Below, one piece after another: positions 25,674-35,442 of a DNA stretch of 64,000 nt. How positions within the stretch are numbered: position 1 is the first letter of the stretch; the number at the start of each line of letters is the position of its first letter. Below the pieces are notes generated by a model. That model had not been told where the DNA came from. It did no database searches and saw nothing but the letters and a program-made list of their open reading frames with translations. Made by a program: the position numbers and the translations under genes. Origin of the DNA: Pseudomonas farsensis (lineage in GTDB: Bacteria; Pseudomonadota; Gammaproteobacteria; Pseudomonadales; Pseudomonadaceae); contig NZ_JABWRF020000002.1 of assembly GCF_014268805.2 (NCBI RefSeq), positions 1,060,001-1,124,000 of the forward strand. The letters run 5' to 3'.

Positions 25674-26846
25674 ATGGCCTTCGACCTTGCCGCGCGGCTG
25701 GCCGAACGGCGCGCCGCCGACCTGTACCGCCAGCGGCCACTGCTGCAGAGCCCGCAAGGGCCGCAGGTGGTGGTCGATGGCAAGGCGCTGCTGGCCTTTT
25801 GCAGCAACGATTACCTGGGCCTGGCCAACCACCCCGAGGTGGTCAAGGCCTGGTGCGAGGGCGCTGAACGCTGGGGTGTCGGCGGCGGCGCCTCGCACCT
25901 GGTCGTCGGCCACAGCACGCCGCACCATCAGGTGGAAGAGGCGCTTGCCGAACTCACCGGGCGCCCGCGGGCGCTGCTGTTTTCCACCGGCTACATGGCC
26001 AATCTGGGCGCCATCACTGCGCTGGTGGGGCAGGGCGATACGGTGCTGCAAGACCGCCTCAACCACGCCTCCCTGCTCGATGGCGGGCTGCTCAGCGGCG
26101 CGCGCTTCAACCGCTATTTGCACAATGACCCGGCAAGCCTGGCCAGCCGTTTGAGCAAGGCCACCGGCAATACCCTGGTGGTCACTGACGGTGTGTTCAG
26201 CATGGACGGCGACTGCGCCGACCTGCCGGCGCTGGCAAAGGTGGCACGGGGCAGCGGCGCCTGGTTGATGGTCGACGACGCCCACGGGTTCGGCACGCTG
26301 GGCCGCAGCGGCGGCGGGCTGGTCGAGCAACATGGGCTTGGCGTTGATGACGTGCCGGTTCTGATCGGCACCCTGGGCAAGGCGTGCGGCACCAGCGGGG
26401 CATTCGTGGCCGGCAGTGAAGAACTGATCGAGGCGCTGGTGCAATTCGCCCGGCCCTACATCTACACCACCAGCCAGCCCCCGGCACTGGCCTGCGCCAC
26501 GCTCAAGGCGTTGGCCCTGCTGCGCCATGAAACCTGGCGCCGCGAGCATCTGGCGGCGTTGATCCAGCAGTTCCGTGGCGGGGCGCAGCAGCTCGGCCTG
26601 ACGCTGATGGACAGCCACACCGCCATCCAGCCGATTCTGGTGGGCGATGCCGCACGGGCCATGGCGCTGTCGCGAATGTTGCGCGAGCGTGGCCTGCTGG
26701 TGACCGCCATCCGCCCACCCACCGTGCCTGCGGGCAGTGCGCGCCTGCGGGTGACGTTGAGCGCCGCGCACAGTGAAGCGCAGGTGCAGCTATTGTTGAA
26801 TGCATTGGCCGAGTGTTATTCACAGCTGGAGCCTGCCGATGCGTAA
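25674..26846 (+). CDS. bioF: 8-amino-7-oxononanoate synthase
   Basis: The 390-residue PLP enzyme condenses pimeloyl-ACP or pimeloyl-CoA with alanine. Signatures are [15 protein letters not shown], the [16 protein letters not shown] glycine-rich region, [12 protein letters not shown], and the PLP lysine in [17 protein letters not shown]. It starts two bases after the bioB stop, so translation is likely coupled. Confidence 0.98.
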   Translation: MAFDLAARLAERRAADLYRQRPLLQSPQGPQVVVDGKALLAFCSNDYLGLANHPEVVKAWCEGAERWGVGGGASHLVVGHSTPHHQVEEALAELTGRPRALLFSTGYMANLGAITALVGQGDTVLQDRLNHASLLDGGLLSGARFNRYLHNDPASLASRLSKATGNTLVVTDGVFSMDGDCADLPALAKVARGSGAWLMVDDAHGFGTLGRSGGGLVEQHGLGVDDVPVLIGTLGKACGTSGAFVAGSEELIEALVQFARPYIYTTSQPPALACATLKALALLRHETWRREHLAALIQQFRGGAQQLGLTLMDSHTAIQPILVGDAARAMALSRMLRERGLLVTAIRPPTVPAGSARLRVTLSAAHSEAQVQLLLNALAECYSQLEPADA

Positions 26847-27570
26847 CCGAATGATCCTTCTGCCAGGCTGGGGCCTGGGCACTGCCTCTCTGCAACCGCT
26901 GGCCGCCAGCCTGCGTGCCCAGGACCCGCGCTTGCAGGTCGAGCTGATGCCGCTGCCCGAACTTGCCGAGCCCGACCCCGAAGCCTGGGTCGACTATCTT
27001 CACCGCAAGCTGCCGACCGACGTGTGGCTCGGCGGCTGGTCGCTGGGCGGCATGCTCGCCAGCGCCCTGGCCCACAAGCGTGGCGACCACTGCTGCGGTT
27101 TGGTGACCCTGGCCAGCAACCCAAGCTTCGTCGCCCGTGGTGACTGGCCCCACGGGATGGCACCAGACACCTTCGGCACCTTCCTCGACGGTTGCCGCAG
27201 CCACACCCAAGTGACCCTCAAGCGTTTTCGCACCCTGTGCAGTGACGGTGCGCAGCAACCCCGCACCTTGTTGCGCCAGTTGGGGGTTGGGGTGCCCGAC
27301 ACCGACCCGCTGTACCTGGCCAATGGCCTGGAAGTGCTGCGCGCCCTGGACACCCGCGAGGCGCTGGAGCACTACGGCGGCCCGCAGCTGCACCTGTTCG
27401 CCGGCAGCGATGCCTTGGTGCCGGCCGAAGCCGCCAAGGCCCTCAGCAACCTGTTGCCGGACGTGGAAGTCGGCCTCGTCGAAGACAGTTCCCACGCCTT
27501 CCTGCTGGAATACCCCCAGGATTTGGCGGCGGGCATCAAGAGTTTCCTGCATGAGAGTGGCGATGACTGA
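26839..27570 (+). CDS. bioH: Pimeloyl-ACP methyl ester carboxylesterase
   Basis: The 243-residue alpha/beta hydrolase releases pimeloyl-ACP from its methyl ester, ending the disguise introduced by BioC. The nucleophile elbow GWSLGG (in [13 protein letters not shown]) and the C-terminal His in [13 protein letters not shown] are visible. The start ATG overlaps the bioF stop (ATGCGTAA), so position 26839 is preferred over upstream codons inside bioF. Confidence 0.95.
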   Translation: MRNRMILLPGWGLGTASLQPLAASLRAQDPRLQVELMPLPELAEPDPEAWVDYLHRKLPTDVWLGGWSLGGMLASALAHKRGDHCCGLVTLASNPSFVARGDWPHGMAPDTFGTFLDGCRSHTQVTLKRFRTLCSDGAQQPRTLLRQLGVGVPDTDPLYLANGLEVLRALDTREALEHYGGPQLHLFAGSDALVPAEAAKALSNLLPDVEVGLVEDSSHAFLLEYPQDLAAGIKSFLHESGDD

Positions 27571-28387
27571 CCTTTCCCACCCCACACTGCCCGGCGCACT
27601 GCCGGACAAGCGCCAGGTGGCGGCTTCCTTTTCCCGCGCTGCGGCCAGTTACGACAGCGTTGCAGCCTTGCAGCGGGCGGTCGGCGTGGCCTTGCTTGAC
27701 CAGCTCGAACACCCTGGCAGTGTGGGCCGCTGGCTGGACCTGGGCAGCGGCACAGGGTATTTCAGCCGCTTACTGGGCGAGCGTTTCGCCGGCGCCGAAG
27801 GCGTGGCGGTGGATATCGCCGAAGGCATGCTGCGCCATGCCCGCCAAGCCGGTGGTGCGCGCCATCATGTGGCCGGCGATGCCGAGCGCCTGCCGCTGCG
27901 TGACGGCTGTGTCGACCTGCTGTTCAGCAGCCTGGCCGTGCAATGGTGCGAGCGCTTTGCCAGTGTGCTCAGCGAAGCTCGGCGCGTGCTGCGCCCTGGC
28001 GGGGTGATGGCCTTCAGCAGCCTGTGCGTGGGCACCCTGGATGAGTTGCGTGCCAGTTGGCAGGCGGTCGATGGCTTGGTGCACGTCAACCGCTTTCGCC
28101 GTTTCGAGGAGTACCAGCGGCTGTGCGCTGGCAGTGGCCTGGAAGTAGTCGACCTTGAGCGTCGCCCGCATGTGCTGCATTACCCGGATGTGCGCAGCCT
28201 CACCCATGAACTCAAGGCGTTGGGCGCGCACAACCTCAACCCCGGCAGGCCGTCCGGGCTCACTGGGCGGGCGCGCATGCAGCAGTTGTTGCAGGCCTAT
28301 GAACAATTCCGCCAGCCCCAGGGCCTGCCGGCCACTTATCAGGTGGTCTACGGCGTGTTGCGCAAACCCATGAGCGAAGGGCGCTGA
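27563..28387 (+). CDS. bioC: Malonyl-ACP O-methyltransferase
   Basis: This 274-residue SAM-dependent methyltransferase starts at ATG 27563, overlapping the end of bioH by 8 bases. Motif I is [16 protein letters not shown], with later [12 protein letters not shown] and [13 protein letters not shown], as in the BioC family. It methylates malonyl-ACP so that fatty-acid synthesis can build the pimelate chain. Together with bioH it makes the upstream part of the pathway complete in this operon. Confidence 0.96.
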   Translation: MTDLSHPTLPGALPDKRQVAASFSRAAASYDSVAALQRAVGVALLDQLEHPGSVGRWLDLGSGTGYFSRLLGERFAGAEGVAVDIAEGMLRHARQAGGARHHVAGDAERLPLRDGCVDLLFSSLAVQWCERFASVLSEARRVLRPGGVMAFSSLCVGTLDELRASWQAVDGLVHVNRFRRFEEYQRLCAGSGLEVVDLERRPHVLHYPDVRSLTHELKALGAHNLNPGRPSGLTGRARMQQLLQAYEQFRQPQGLPATYQVVYGVLRKPMSEGR

Positions 28388-28388
28388 G

Positions 28389-29069
28389 ATGAGCCAGGCC
28401 TACTTCATTGCCGGCACCGATACCGATGTCGGCAAGACCACCATCGCCGCCGGCCTGCTGCGGGCGGCGCGTCTGCAGAACCTCAGCACCTTGGCGGCAA
28501 AGCCTGTGGCTTCCGGGTGTGAGCCTACGCCCAAAGGGCTGCGTAACAGCGATGCGCTGGCGCTGATCGATGAGAGTTCGATCAAACTGGCATATGAACA
28601 GGTCAACCCGTTCACCTTCGAGCCGGCCATTGCTCCGCATGTAGCGGCGCGTGAGGCGGGTGTGGCACTTGAAGTGAACGTGCTGCTCGGGCTGATGCGC
28701 CAGGTGCTGGAGCAGCGCGCCGATTTCACCTTGATTGAAGGCGCTGGTGGCTGGCGCGTGCCGTTGTCGGGGCATGCCTACCTGTCGGACCTGGCGATTG
28801 CCCTGAAGCTGCCGGTGATTCTGGTGGTGGGGGTGCGGTTGGGTTGCATCAACCATGCGCTGCTCAGCGCCGAGGCGATTGCCCGCGATGGCTTGCCGCT
28901 GGCTGGCTGGGTGGCCAACATCGTCGACCCACGCACCTCGCGGCTCGAGGAGAACCTTGCCAGCCTGGCCGAACGCCTGCCGGCGCCGTGCCTGGGGCGG
29001 GTGCCATGGCTCAAGCAAGCCAGCGCCGAAGCGGTGGCGGAATATCTGCATCTGGATGTGCTGGACTAA
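28389..29069 (+). CDS. bioD: Dethiobiotin synthetase
   Basis: The 226-residue ATP-dependent carboxylase-type enzyme closes the ureido ring. The P-loop FIAGTDTDVGKTTIAAGL at the N terminus, the substrate-lysine region LAAKPVASGCE and the acidic LIEGAGGWRVPLS are diagnostic. It starts one base after the bioC stop and ends the biotin operon; a REP-type palindrome follows. Confidence 0.98.
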   Translation: MSQAYFIAGTDTDVGKTTIAAGLLRAARLQNLSTLAAKPVASGCEPTPKGLRNSDALALIDESSIKLAYEQVNPFTFEPAIAPHVAAREAGVALEVNVLLGLMRQVLEQRADFTLIEGAGGWRVPLSGHAYLSDLAIALKLPVILVVGVRLGCINHALLSAEAIARDGLPLAGWVANIVDPRTSRLEENLASLAERLPAPCLGRVPWLKQASAEAVAEYLHLDVLD

Positions 29070-29097
29070 CGGCCACTTCGCAGCTGGACGCGTTCTC

Positions 29098-29214
29098 TGT
29101 AGGAGCGGCCTTGTGTCGCGAAAGGGGTGCGTAGCGCCCCCACGATTGGGGCTTCAAGCTGATGTCGCCGGGGCCGCTTTGCGGCCCTTTCGCGACACAA
29201 GGCCGCTCCTACAA
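29098..29214. repeat. REP-type palindrome (TGTAGGAGCGGCC class)
   Basis: TGTAGGAGCGGCCTTGTGTC and its reverse complement, at the far end, enclose further mirrored segments (GCGAAAGG/CCTTTCGC) and GGGGCCGCTTTGCGGCC. It follows the bio operon and may stop or stabilise its transcript. The same class recurs at 38164-38271. Confidence 0.85.
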
Positions 29215-29336
29215 ACACCGCGCAAGATCACCCCGCTCTATCAGGTGGCACAGGGCTATTAGGGATTTAAACGGGCTTTTTTCCTGGGGGCCTGCTTTAA
29301 TTGGCCCAATTCATCCAGCGTCACGGAGTTACTGAC

Positions 29337-29615
29337 ATGGACATCAACACCAGCTCCGCCTTCTACGCGGGCTTCGGTGCCATCCAGGCCGGGCAGAACC
29401 GCGTCGATCAGGCTGCACAGCAGATCGCCAGCACCACCAGCCAATCCACCGACTTCCAGTCCGAGCGCCTGCGCGCTGTCGACCGCAGCCAGCAGATGGA
29501 CCTCGCCACCAGCACCGTGCAACTGGCGCTGGGCAAGCAAGATGTCGAACTGGGCGTGAAGGTTGCCAAGGCATCCGACGAACTGCTCGGTCGTTTCATC
29601 GACACCTACGCCTGA
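29337..29615 (+). CDS. Small conserved protein of unknown function with a flagellar-rod-like C-terminal pattern
   Basis: The 92-residue soluble protein starts at ATG 29337 (MDINTSSAFYAGFGAIQAG) behind GGAG. It is Gln/Ala/Ser-rich and predicted mostly helical. The last 40 residues (MDLATSTVQLALGKQDVELG, then VKVAKASDELLGRFID) loosely resemble the C-terminal helix of flagellar rod/hook proteins of the FlgB/C/G type, with DLAT, a helical run and ADELL. Those proteins are longer and belong to flagellar clusters, so the likeness may be structural convergence. Its neighbours are the bio operon and an acyl-CoA dehydrogenase, which give no clue. It lies between two repeat regions. Confidence 0.7.
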   Translation: MDINTSSAFYAGFGAIQAGQNRVDQAAQQIASTTSQSTDFQSERLRAVDRSQQMDLATSTVQLALGKQDVELGVKVAKASDELLGRFIDTYA

Positions 29616-29630
29616 TCCAACCGCTTACCC

Positions 29631-29698
29631 ACGCGGGGCAAGCCCGCTCCATGCGCAGCCTGTACAGCAGCTGCGCGGGAGCGCGCTTGCCCCGCGTT
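29631..29698. repeat. REP pair
   Basis: ACGCGGGGCAAGCCCGCTCC (29631-29650) and the facing GAGCGCGCTTGCCCCGCGT (ending near 29698) form an inverted REP pair downstream of the 92-residue gene. Confidence 0.8.
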
Positions 29699-29875
29699 GC
29701 GTTTAGCGGTCAATGGCGTAAATGCCCTGTTCGGCGGCATAAATGTCGCTATGGCATGTCCTTGACTTTGCAGCCACCTAAACGTAAGTTTCAAACAACT
29801 GTTTGACCGAAAGCCACCTAGAGCTGGTCGGTATGCGCGGTCTCCCTACCGAACTCATCACAGAGGTTCATCGCA

Positions 29876-31681
29876 ATGCCTGATTACAAAGCCCCCTTGC
29901 GTGATATTCGCTTCGTGCGCGACGAACTGCTTGGCTATGAGGCGCACTATCAGAGCCTGCCGGGCTGCCAGGACGCCACGCCAGACATGGTCGATGCAAT
30001 CCTGGAAGAAGGCGCGAAGTTCTGTGAGCAGGTACTGGCACCGCTGAACCGTGTCGGCGACCAGGAAGGCTGCACCTGGAGCGAGTCGGGCGTGAAGACG
30101 CCGACCGGCTTCAAGGAAGCCTACAAGCAGTTCGTCGAAGGCGGCTGGCCGAGCCTGGCGCACGACCTGGAGCACGGCGGCCAAGGCTTGCCTGAGTCCC
30201 TGGGCCTGACCCTGAGTGAAATGGTCGGGGGTGCCAACTGGTCGTGGGGCATGTACCCAGGCCTGTCCCACGGCGCCATGAACACCATCTCCGAGCACGG
30301 CACCCCCGAGCAGCAGCACACCTACCTGACCAAGCTGGTCAGCGGCGAATGGACCGGCACCATGTGCCTGACCGAGCCGCACTGCGGCACCGACCTGGGC
30401 ATGCTGCGCACCAAGGCCGAGCCACAGGCCGATGGCAGCTACAAAGTGTCGGGCACCAAAATCTTCATTTCGGCCGGCGAACACGACATGGCCGACAACA
30501 TCGTCCATATCGTCCTGGCCCGCCTGCCCGATGCACCGGCCGGCACCAAAGGCATTTCGCTGTTCATCGTGCCCAAGTTCCTGCCCAACGCCGAAGGCGG
30601 CGTGGGCGAGCGCAATGGCGTGATCTGTGGCTCGCTGGAACACAAGATGGGCATCCACGGCAACGCCACCTGCGTGATGAACTTCGACGGCGCTACCGGC
30701 TACCTGATCGGCCCGGCCAACAAAGGCCTGAACTGCATGTTCACCTTCATGAACACCGCGCGCCTGGGCACCGCGCTGCAAGGCCTGGCGCACGCTGAAG
30801 TGGCGTTCCAGGGCGGCTTGAAATACGCCCGAGAGCGCCTGCAGATGCGCGCCCTGACCGGCCCTAAAGCCCCGGACAAAGCCGCTGACCCAATCATCGT
30901 GCACCCCGATGTGCGCCGCATGCTGCTGACCATGAAAGCGTTCGCCGAGGGCAACCGGGCGATGGTGTACTTCACGGCCAAGCAGGTCGACATCGTCAAG
31001 TACAGCCAGGACGAAGAAGAGCGCAAAAAGGCCGATGCACTGCTGGCCTTCCTGACCCCGATCGCCAAGGCGTTCATGACCGAAGTCGGCTTCGAGGCCG
31101 CCAACCACGGTGTGCAGATCTACGGCGGCCACGGCTTCATTGCCGAGTGGGGCATGGAGCAGAACGTGCGCGACAGCCGTATCTCGATGCTGTACGAAGG
31201 CACCACCGGCATCCAGGCCCTCGACCTGCTCGGGCGCAAGGTGCTGATGACCCAAGGCGAGGCGCTCAAAGGTTTCACTCGCATCGTGCACAAGTTCTGC
31301 CAGGGGCAGGAAGGCAACGAAGCCACCCGGGAGTTCGTCGAGCCGCTGGCTGCGATCAACAAAGAGTGGGGCGAGCTGACCATGAAGATCGGCATGGCCG
31401 CCATGAAGGACCGTGAAGAGGTCGGCGCGGCATCGGTGGACTACCTGATGTACTCCGGGTACGCCTGCCTTGCCTACTTCTGGGCCGATATCGCCCGCCT
31501 GGCAGCCGAGAAACTGGCCGCTGGCACCAGCGAGGAGGCGTTCTACACCGCCAAGCTGCAGACTGCGCGTTTCTACTTCCAGCGCATCCTGCCACGCACC
31601 CGCACCCATGTGGCGGCGATCCTGTCGGGCGCCGACAACCTGATGGCCATGAAAGAAGAAGACTTCGGTCTGTCGATCTAA
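29876..31681 (+). CDS. Acyl-CoA dehydrogenase (DmdC-like, long form), paralogue 1
   Basis: This 601-residue flavoprotein belongs to the long acyl-CoA dehydrogenase subgroup with an extra C-terminal domain. [14 protein letters not shown] opens the protein. The FAD/substrate motif [12 protein letters not shown] lies near residue 165, and the catalytic Glu is in [17 protein letters not shown], with [18 protein letters not shown] just before it. It should oxidise an acyl-CoA to the enoyl-CoA and pass electrons to ETF. The substrate (fatty, aromatic or methylmercaptopropionyl CoA) is not readable from the sequence. A close paralogue lies 1.7 kb downstream beyond a diguanylate cyclase gene. A strong terminator follows at 31697. 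Confidence 0.94.
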   Translation: MPDYKAPLRDIRFVRDELLGYEAHYQSLPGCQDATPDMVDAILEEGAKFCEQVLAPLNRVGDQEGCTWSESGVKTPTGFKEAYKQFVEGGWPSLAHDLEHGGQGLPESLGLTLSEMVGGANWSWGMYPGLSHGAMNTISEHGTPEQQHTYLTKLVSGEWTGTMCLTEPHCGTDLGMLRTKAEPQADGSYKVSGTKIFISAGEHDMADNIVHIVLARLPDAPAGTKGISLFIVPKFLPNAEGGVGERNGVICGSLEHKMGIHGNATCVMNFDGATGYLIGPANKGLNCMFTFMNTARLGTALQGLAHAEVAFQGGLKYARERLQMRALTGPKAPDKAADPIIVHPDVRRMLLTMKAFAEGNRAMVYFTAKQVDIVKYSQDEEERKKADALLAFLTPIAKAFMTEVGFEAANHGVQIYGGHGFIAEWGMEQNVRDSRISMLYEGTTGIQALDLLGRKVLMTQGEALKGFTRIVHKFCQGQEGNEATREFVEPLAAINKEWGELTMKIGMAAMKDREEVGAASVDYLMYSGYACLAYFWADIARLAAEKLAAGTSEEAFYTAKLQTARFYFQRILPRTRTHVAAILSGADNLMAMKEEDFGLSI

Positions 31682-31696
31682 ACTTCGGCGTTGTAC

Positions 31697-31734
31697 AAAA
31701 AACCGCCTGCCCTCACCGGCAGGCGGTTTTTTTT
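31697..31734 (+). terminator. Rho-independent terminator
   Basis: AACCGCCTGCC (31701-31711) pairs with GGCAGGCGGTT (31718-31728), followed by TTTTTT. An A-run before the stem makes it potentially bidirectional. It ends the first acyl-CoA dehydrogenase transcript. Confidence 0.92.
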
Positions 31735-31937
31735 GCGGCTGAAGAATGCCCGCACGCTCAGGCATTAGCGCCGTATGTAGGATATTTCCTCGGCCGAGAC
31801 GTATTCAGTAACGAACACGCCTCAAGCATCCGGCCCCACCTGCCGTTAAACCGACGTCAATATTTATCTATTCATGTGCACCGACGAAGAACTAAGGGCA
31901 CAATGCCATTATTGATCTGCCGGGTCGGAGATTACCC

Positions 31938-33221
31938 TTGTTTCGTTTATCCGCTGTACGCGCAAGCCACTTTCTGCCGTCGCTTGTGCTATTGGTGCTG
32001 GGGCTTGCAGCAGCCTATGTAAGAGACCTGAGCGTCTTCTTCACCTCGCTGTTCAATGTGCTGCCCACCTTGGTGCTGCTGCTGGGCGGTGCCTATTGCG
32101 CTGTTTACCGTCGTCAGCGTGAGCTGTTTCTGATGGTCACGGTGTACATCGCCTATTTTCTGCTCGATACACAGACCGATTATTACCGGGATAACGGCCG
32201 GGTCCGTGAGGACGCGGCGGTGATCTTCCACCTGGTGTGCCTGCTGCTGCCGGCGTTGTTCGGGCTGTTCGCGGCGTGGCAGGAGCGCACCCACCTGGCC
32301 CAGGACCTGCTGGCGCGTTTTGCCGTGCTGTTTGCCGTGGGCAGCGTGGCGGTGGCGCTTGAACAGAGCTTCCCGGAGGCGCTGCTGAGCTGGTTGGCGG
32401 AAATCCGTTGGCCGGCGCTGCATGGCCAGTGGATGAGCCTGATCCAGCTGGCCTACCCGCTGTTCTTCGTGGTGTTCGTGTTGCTGGTGGTGCAGTACCT
32501 GCGTGAGCCGCGCCCGCTGCATGCGGCGCAGGTGATTGGCTTGCTCGGCATCTTCTGGATGCTGCCGAAAACCTTCATCCTGCCGTTCACCCTCAACATC
32601 ATGTGCAGCCAGGTGATGCTGATGATCGCCGCTGCGGTGTCCCACGAGGCCTACCAGATGGCGTTTCGCGATGAGCTGACCGGGCTGCCGGGACGCCGCG
32701 CCCTGAACGAGCGCATGCAGCGTCTGGGCCGCAACTACGTGATCGCCATGAGCGACGTCGACCACTTCAAGAAATTCAACGACACCCACGGCCACGACGT
32801 CGGCGACCAGGTGCTGCGCCTGGTGGCCAGCCGCCTGGCCAAGGTGACCGGTGGCGGGCGTGCCTACCGCTATGGCGGTGAAGAATTCGCCCTGGTGTTC
32901 GCCGGCAAGACCGCAGAAGAGTGCCTGCCGCACCTGGAGGCGGTACGCGAGATGATCGCCAACTACGCCATCCAGCTGCGCGACCAGAACAGCCGCCCGC
33001 AGGATGACACCGCTGGCCGCCAGCGGCGCAGCGGCAGCGCCAACACGACGGTGTCGGTCACCATCAGTATTGGTGTGGCCGAGCGCCTGGCGGACCACCG
33101 CAACCCCGAAGAAGTGCTCAAGTCGGCTGACGAAGCGCTGTACGGCGCCAAGGGCGCGGGGCGTAACTGCGTGGTGACTTATGGCGTGCAATCGAGGCGC
33201 GGAGCCGTGCGCATGGCGTGA
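31938..33221 (+). CDS. Membrane-bound diguanylate cyclase
   Basis: The 427-residue protein starts most likely at TTG 31938, with CGGAG 7 bases upstream and no better in-frame ATG. The first 230 residues form about six membrane helices without a recognised sensor family, followed by a GGDEF domain at about residues 245-410. The active-site motif is intact (RYGGEEFALVF), as are DELTGLPGRR and SDVDHFKKFNDTHGHDVGD. The usual RxxD inhibitory site before the motif is absent: the aligned residues are KVTG. It is therefore expected to make c-di-GMP without product inhibition at that site. It lies between two acyl-CoA dehydrogenase genes. Confidence 0.92.
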   Translation: MFRLSAVRASHFLPSLVLLVLGLAAAYVRDLSVFFTSLFNVLPTLVLLLGGAYCAVYRRQRELFLMVTVYIAYFLLDTQTDYYRDNGRVREDAAVIFHLVCLLLPALFGLFAAWQERTHLAQDLLARFAVLFAVGSVAVALEQSFPEALLSWLAEIRWPALHGQWMSLIQLAYPLFFVVFVLLVVQYLREPRPLHAAQVIGLLGIFWMLPKTFILPFTLNIMCSQVMLMIAAAVSHEAYQMAFRDELTGLPGRRALNERMQRLGRNYVIAMSDVDHFKKFNDTHGHDVGDQVLRLVASRLAKVTGGGRAYRYGGEEFALVFAGKTAEECLPHLEAVREMIANYAIQLRDQNSRPQDDTAGRQRRSGSANTTVSVTISIGVAERLADHRNPEEVLKSADEALYGAKGAGRNCVVTYGVQSRRGAVRMA

Positions 33222-33344
33222 CCACTGCTGACCATGCGGTCGCATGATGACCCTATGTCTCGTAAAAGTTGTTCGGTTACACTGGCTGCAACCCAGTGTC
33301 GCGGTCCAGCCGGACCGCCCCGACCGTTATAGCGAGAGGTTGTC

Positions 33345-35123
33345 ATGGCCGACTATAAAGCGCCCCTGCGCGATATGCGCTTCGTTCTGAATGAAGTCTT
33401 TGACGTGGCCACCCTCTGGTCGCAGCTGCCTGCGCTTGCCGAGGTCGTCGACGCCGAAACGGCCATGGCGGTGCTTGAAGAGGCCGGCAAGGTCGCCAGC
33501 AAAAGCATCGCCCCGCTGAGCCGCGCCGCCGACGAAGAAGGCTGCCACTGGGACAACGGCGCCGTGCACACTCCGGCAGGCTTTATCGAGGCCTACAACA
33601 CTTACGCCGAAGGCGGCTGGGTGGGTGTGGGCGGCGACCCACAGTTCGGCGGCATGGGCATGCCCAAGGCTATTTCGGCGCAGGTCGAGGAAATGGTCAA
33701 CGCTTCCAGCCTGGCGTTTGGCCTGTACCCGATGCTCACCGCTGGCGCCTGCCTGTCGATCAACGCCCACGCCACCGAAGCGCTCAAGGCGCAGTACCTG
33801 CCAAACATGTACGCCGGCGTCTGGGCGGGCTCCATGTGCCTGACCGAACCCCACGCCGGTACCGACCTGGGCATCATCCGCACCAAGGCCGAGCCCCAGG
33901 CCGATGGCAGCTACAAGATCAGTGGCACCAAGATCTTCATCACCGGCGGCGAACACGACCTGACCGAAAATATCATCCACCTGGTGCTGGCCAAGCTGCC
34001 CGACGCCCCGGCAGGCGCAAAGGGTATCTCGTTGTTCCTGGTGCCCAAGATCATGGTCAATGCCGACGGCAGCCTTGGTGCACGCAACCCGGTAACCTGC
34101 GGCTCGATCGAGCACAAGATGGGTATCCAGGCGTCGGCCACCTGCGTGATGAACTTCGATGAGGCCGTGGGTTACATCGTCGGTGAGCCGAACAAAGGCC
34201 TGGCAGCAATGTTCACCATGATGAACTACGAGCGCCTTGGCGTAGGCATTCAGGGCCTGGCGTCGGCGGAACGTTCCTACCAGAACGCTGTGGAGTACGC
34301 CCGCGACCGCCTGCAGAGCCGCGCCCCGACCGGCCCCCAGGCCAAAGACAAGGTGGCCGACCCGATCATCGTGCACCCGGACGTGCGGCGTATGCTGCTG
34401 ACCATGAAGGCGCTGATCGAAGGCGGCCGCGCGTTTTCCACCTACGTGGCGATGCAACTGGACAGCGCCAAGTTCAGCGAAGACCCGGCGACCGCCAAGC
34501 GCAGCGAAGAGCTGGTAGCGTTGCTGACGCCGGTAGCCAAGGCGTTCCTGACCGACCTGGGCCTTGAGTGCACGGTGCATGGCCAACAGGTATTCGGCGG
34601 CCATGGCTATATTCGCGAGTGGGGCCAGGAGCAACTGGTGCGCGATGTGCGCATTACCCAGATCTACGAAGGCACCAACGGCATCCAGGCCCTCGACCTG
34701 GTGGGGCGCAAGGTGGTGGCCACTGGCGGTGCCTATTACCGCCTGTTTGCCGACGAGATCCGCCAGTTCATTGCCGCCTCCGGCAGCGACCTGGGCGAGT
34801 TCACGCGCCCGCTGGCAGCGTCTGTGACCCAACTCGACGAGCTCACCGCCTGGCTGCTGGACAAGGCCAAGGGCAACCCGGATGAAATCGGCGCGGCATC
34901 GGTCGAGTACCTGCATGCGTTCGGCTACGTTGGCTATGCCTACATGTGGGCGATGATGGCCCGCGCAGCCAAGGCCGGCGAGGGTGATGCCGATTTCTAC
35001 GGCGCCAAGCTCGGCACTGCGCGTTTCTACTTCGCACGGCTGTTGCCGCGGGTTGATTCGCTGGTGGCCTCGGTGAAGGCGGGCAGCGAGTCGCTGTACC
35101 TGTTGGACGCCAGCCAGTTCTGA
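33345..35123 (+). CDS. Acyl-CoA dehydrogenase (DmdC-like, long form), paralogue 2
   Basis: This 592-residue protein is collinear with the dehydrogenase at 29876. It opens [14 protein letters not shown], carries CLTEPHAGTDLGI, and has the catalytic Glu in QIYEGTNGIQALDLVGR after FGGHGYIREWGQEQLVRD. The two genes look like an old duplication now differing at many sites, so separate substrates are likely. Expected reaction: FAD-dependent alpha,beta-dehydrogenation of an acyl- or phenylacyl-CoA. Its 3' flank carries the promoter of an RsmY-like RNA. Confidence 0.94.
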   Translation: MADYKAPLRDMRFVLNEVFDVATLWSQLPALAEVVDAETAMAVLEEAGKVASKSIAPLSRAADEEGCHWDNGAVHTPAGFIEAYNTYAEGGWVGVGGDPQFGGMGMPKAISAQVEEMVNASSLAFGLYPMLTAGACLSINAHATEALKAQYLPNMYAGVWAGSMCLTEPHAGTDLGIIRTKAEPQADGSYKISGTKIFITGGEHDLTENIIHLVLAKLPDAPAGAKGISLFLVPKIMVNADGSLGARNPVTCGSIEHKMGIQASATCVMNFDEAVGYIVGEPNKGLAAMFTMMNYERLGVGIQGLASAERSYQNAVEYARDRLQSRAPTGPQAKDKVADPIIVHPDVRRMLLTMKALIEGGRAFSTYVAMQLDSAKFSEDPATAKRSEELVALLTPVAKAFLTDLGLECTVHGQQVFGGHGYIREWGQEQLVRDVRITQIYEGTNGIQALDLVGRKVVATGGAYYRLFADEIRQFIAASGSDLGEFTRPLAASVTQLDELTAWLLDKAKGNPDEIGAASVEYLHAFGYVGYAYMWAMMARAAKAGEGDADFYGAKLGTARFYFARLLPRVDSLVASVKAGSESLYLLDASQF

Positions 35124-35224
35124 CAGGCGTTGGCGGTAAACAGGCTGAAACCTTTGTAGGAAAGGGCTGGCCCAGTGATGCGGGGCTGGCCCAACGTCAG
35201 ACCTGATTGAGAATAAAACGCCCT

Positions 35225-35242
35225 TGTAAGCTTTCTCCTACA
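35225..35242 (+). promoter_or_regulatory. GacA upstream activating sequence
   Basis: TGTAAG-CTTTCT-CCTACA matches the GacA box TGTAAG-N6-CTTACA at all but one position. It lies about 60-75 bases before the presumed start of the RNA at 35300. This spacing is typical of rsmY/rsmZ promoters; the -10 candidate TAATCT is at 35288-35293. Confidence 0.8.
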
Positions 35243-35299
35243 TGACGTGGTGACTTTTCGCCACTTACATGCGATTGGATCCACGGGTAATCTTTCTTA

Positions 35300-35430
35300 C
35301 ATGGACGGAGCGCAGGAAGCGCAATGGACAGAACAGGGACACACGTAGGATTGCCTGCTAGGACGGCGGGGCGAAAAGGATGTCACAAGGGAAACAGTCT
35401 GGAAAACCCCGCTTAGGCGGGGTTTTCTTT
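35300..35430 (+). ncRNA. rsmY: RsmY-type regulatory RNA (RsmA/CsrA-sequestering)
   Basis: About 130 bases between a GacA box and a strong terminator carry roughly ten GGA motifs (near 35303, 35306, 35315, 35326, 35337, 35348, 35361, 35378, 35390 and 35401). One is the stem-loop GCGCAGGAAGCGC, which is characteristic of RsmY. GGA loops bind and titrate the translational repressors RsmA/RsmE of the Gac/Rsm cascade. I recall rsmY occupying the same gap, between an acyl-CoA dehydrogenase gene and a LysR gene, in P. putida KT2440. The exact 5' end is estimated from the -10 box. Confidence 0.88.
35403..35430 (+). terminator. Terminator of the RsmY-like RNA
   Basis: AAAACCCCGC-TTAG-GCGGGGTTTT followed by CTTT gives a GC stem extended by A/T pairs. 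It can also serve the LysR gene that ends at 35443 on the other strand. Confidence 0.9.
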
Positions 35431-35442
35431 GTGCGTGGGTTT

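Noticed and set aside
29858..31765. 635-codon minus-strand frame opposite acyl-CoA dehydrogenase 1 (and a similar one at 33327-34916)
   Set aside because: Both are mirror images of paralogous real genes, which explains their similarity to one another.
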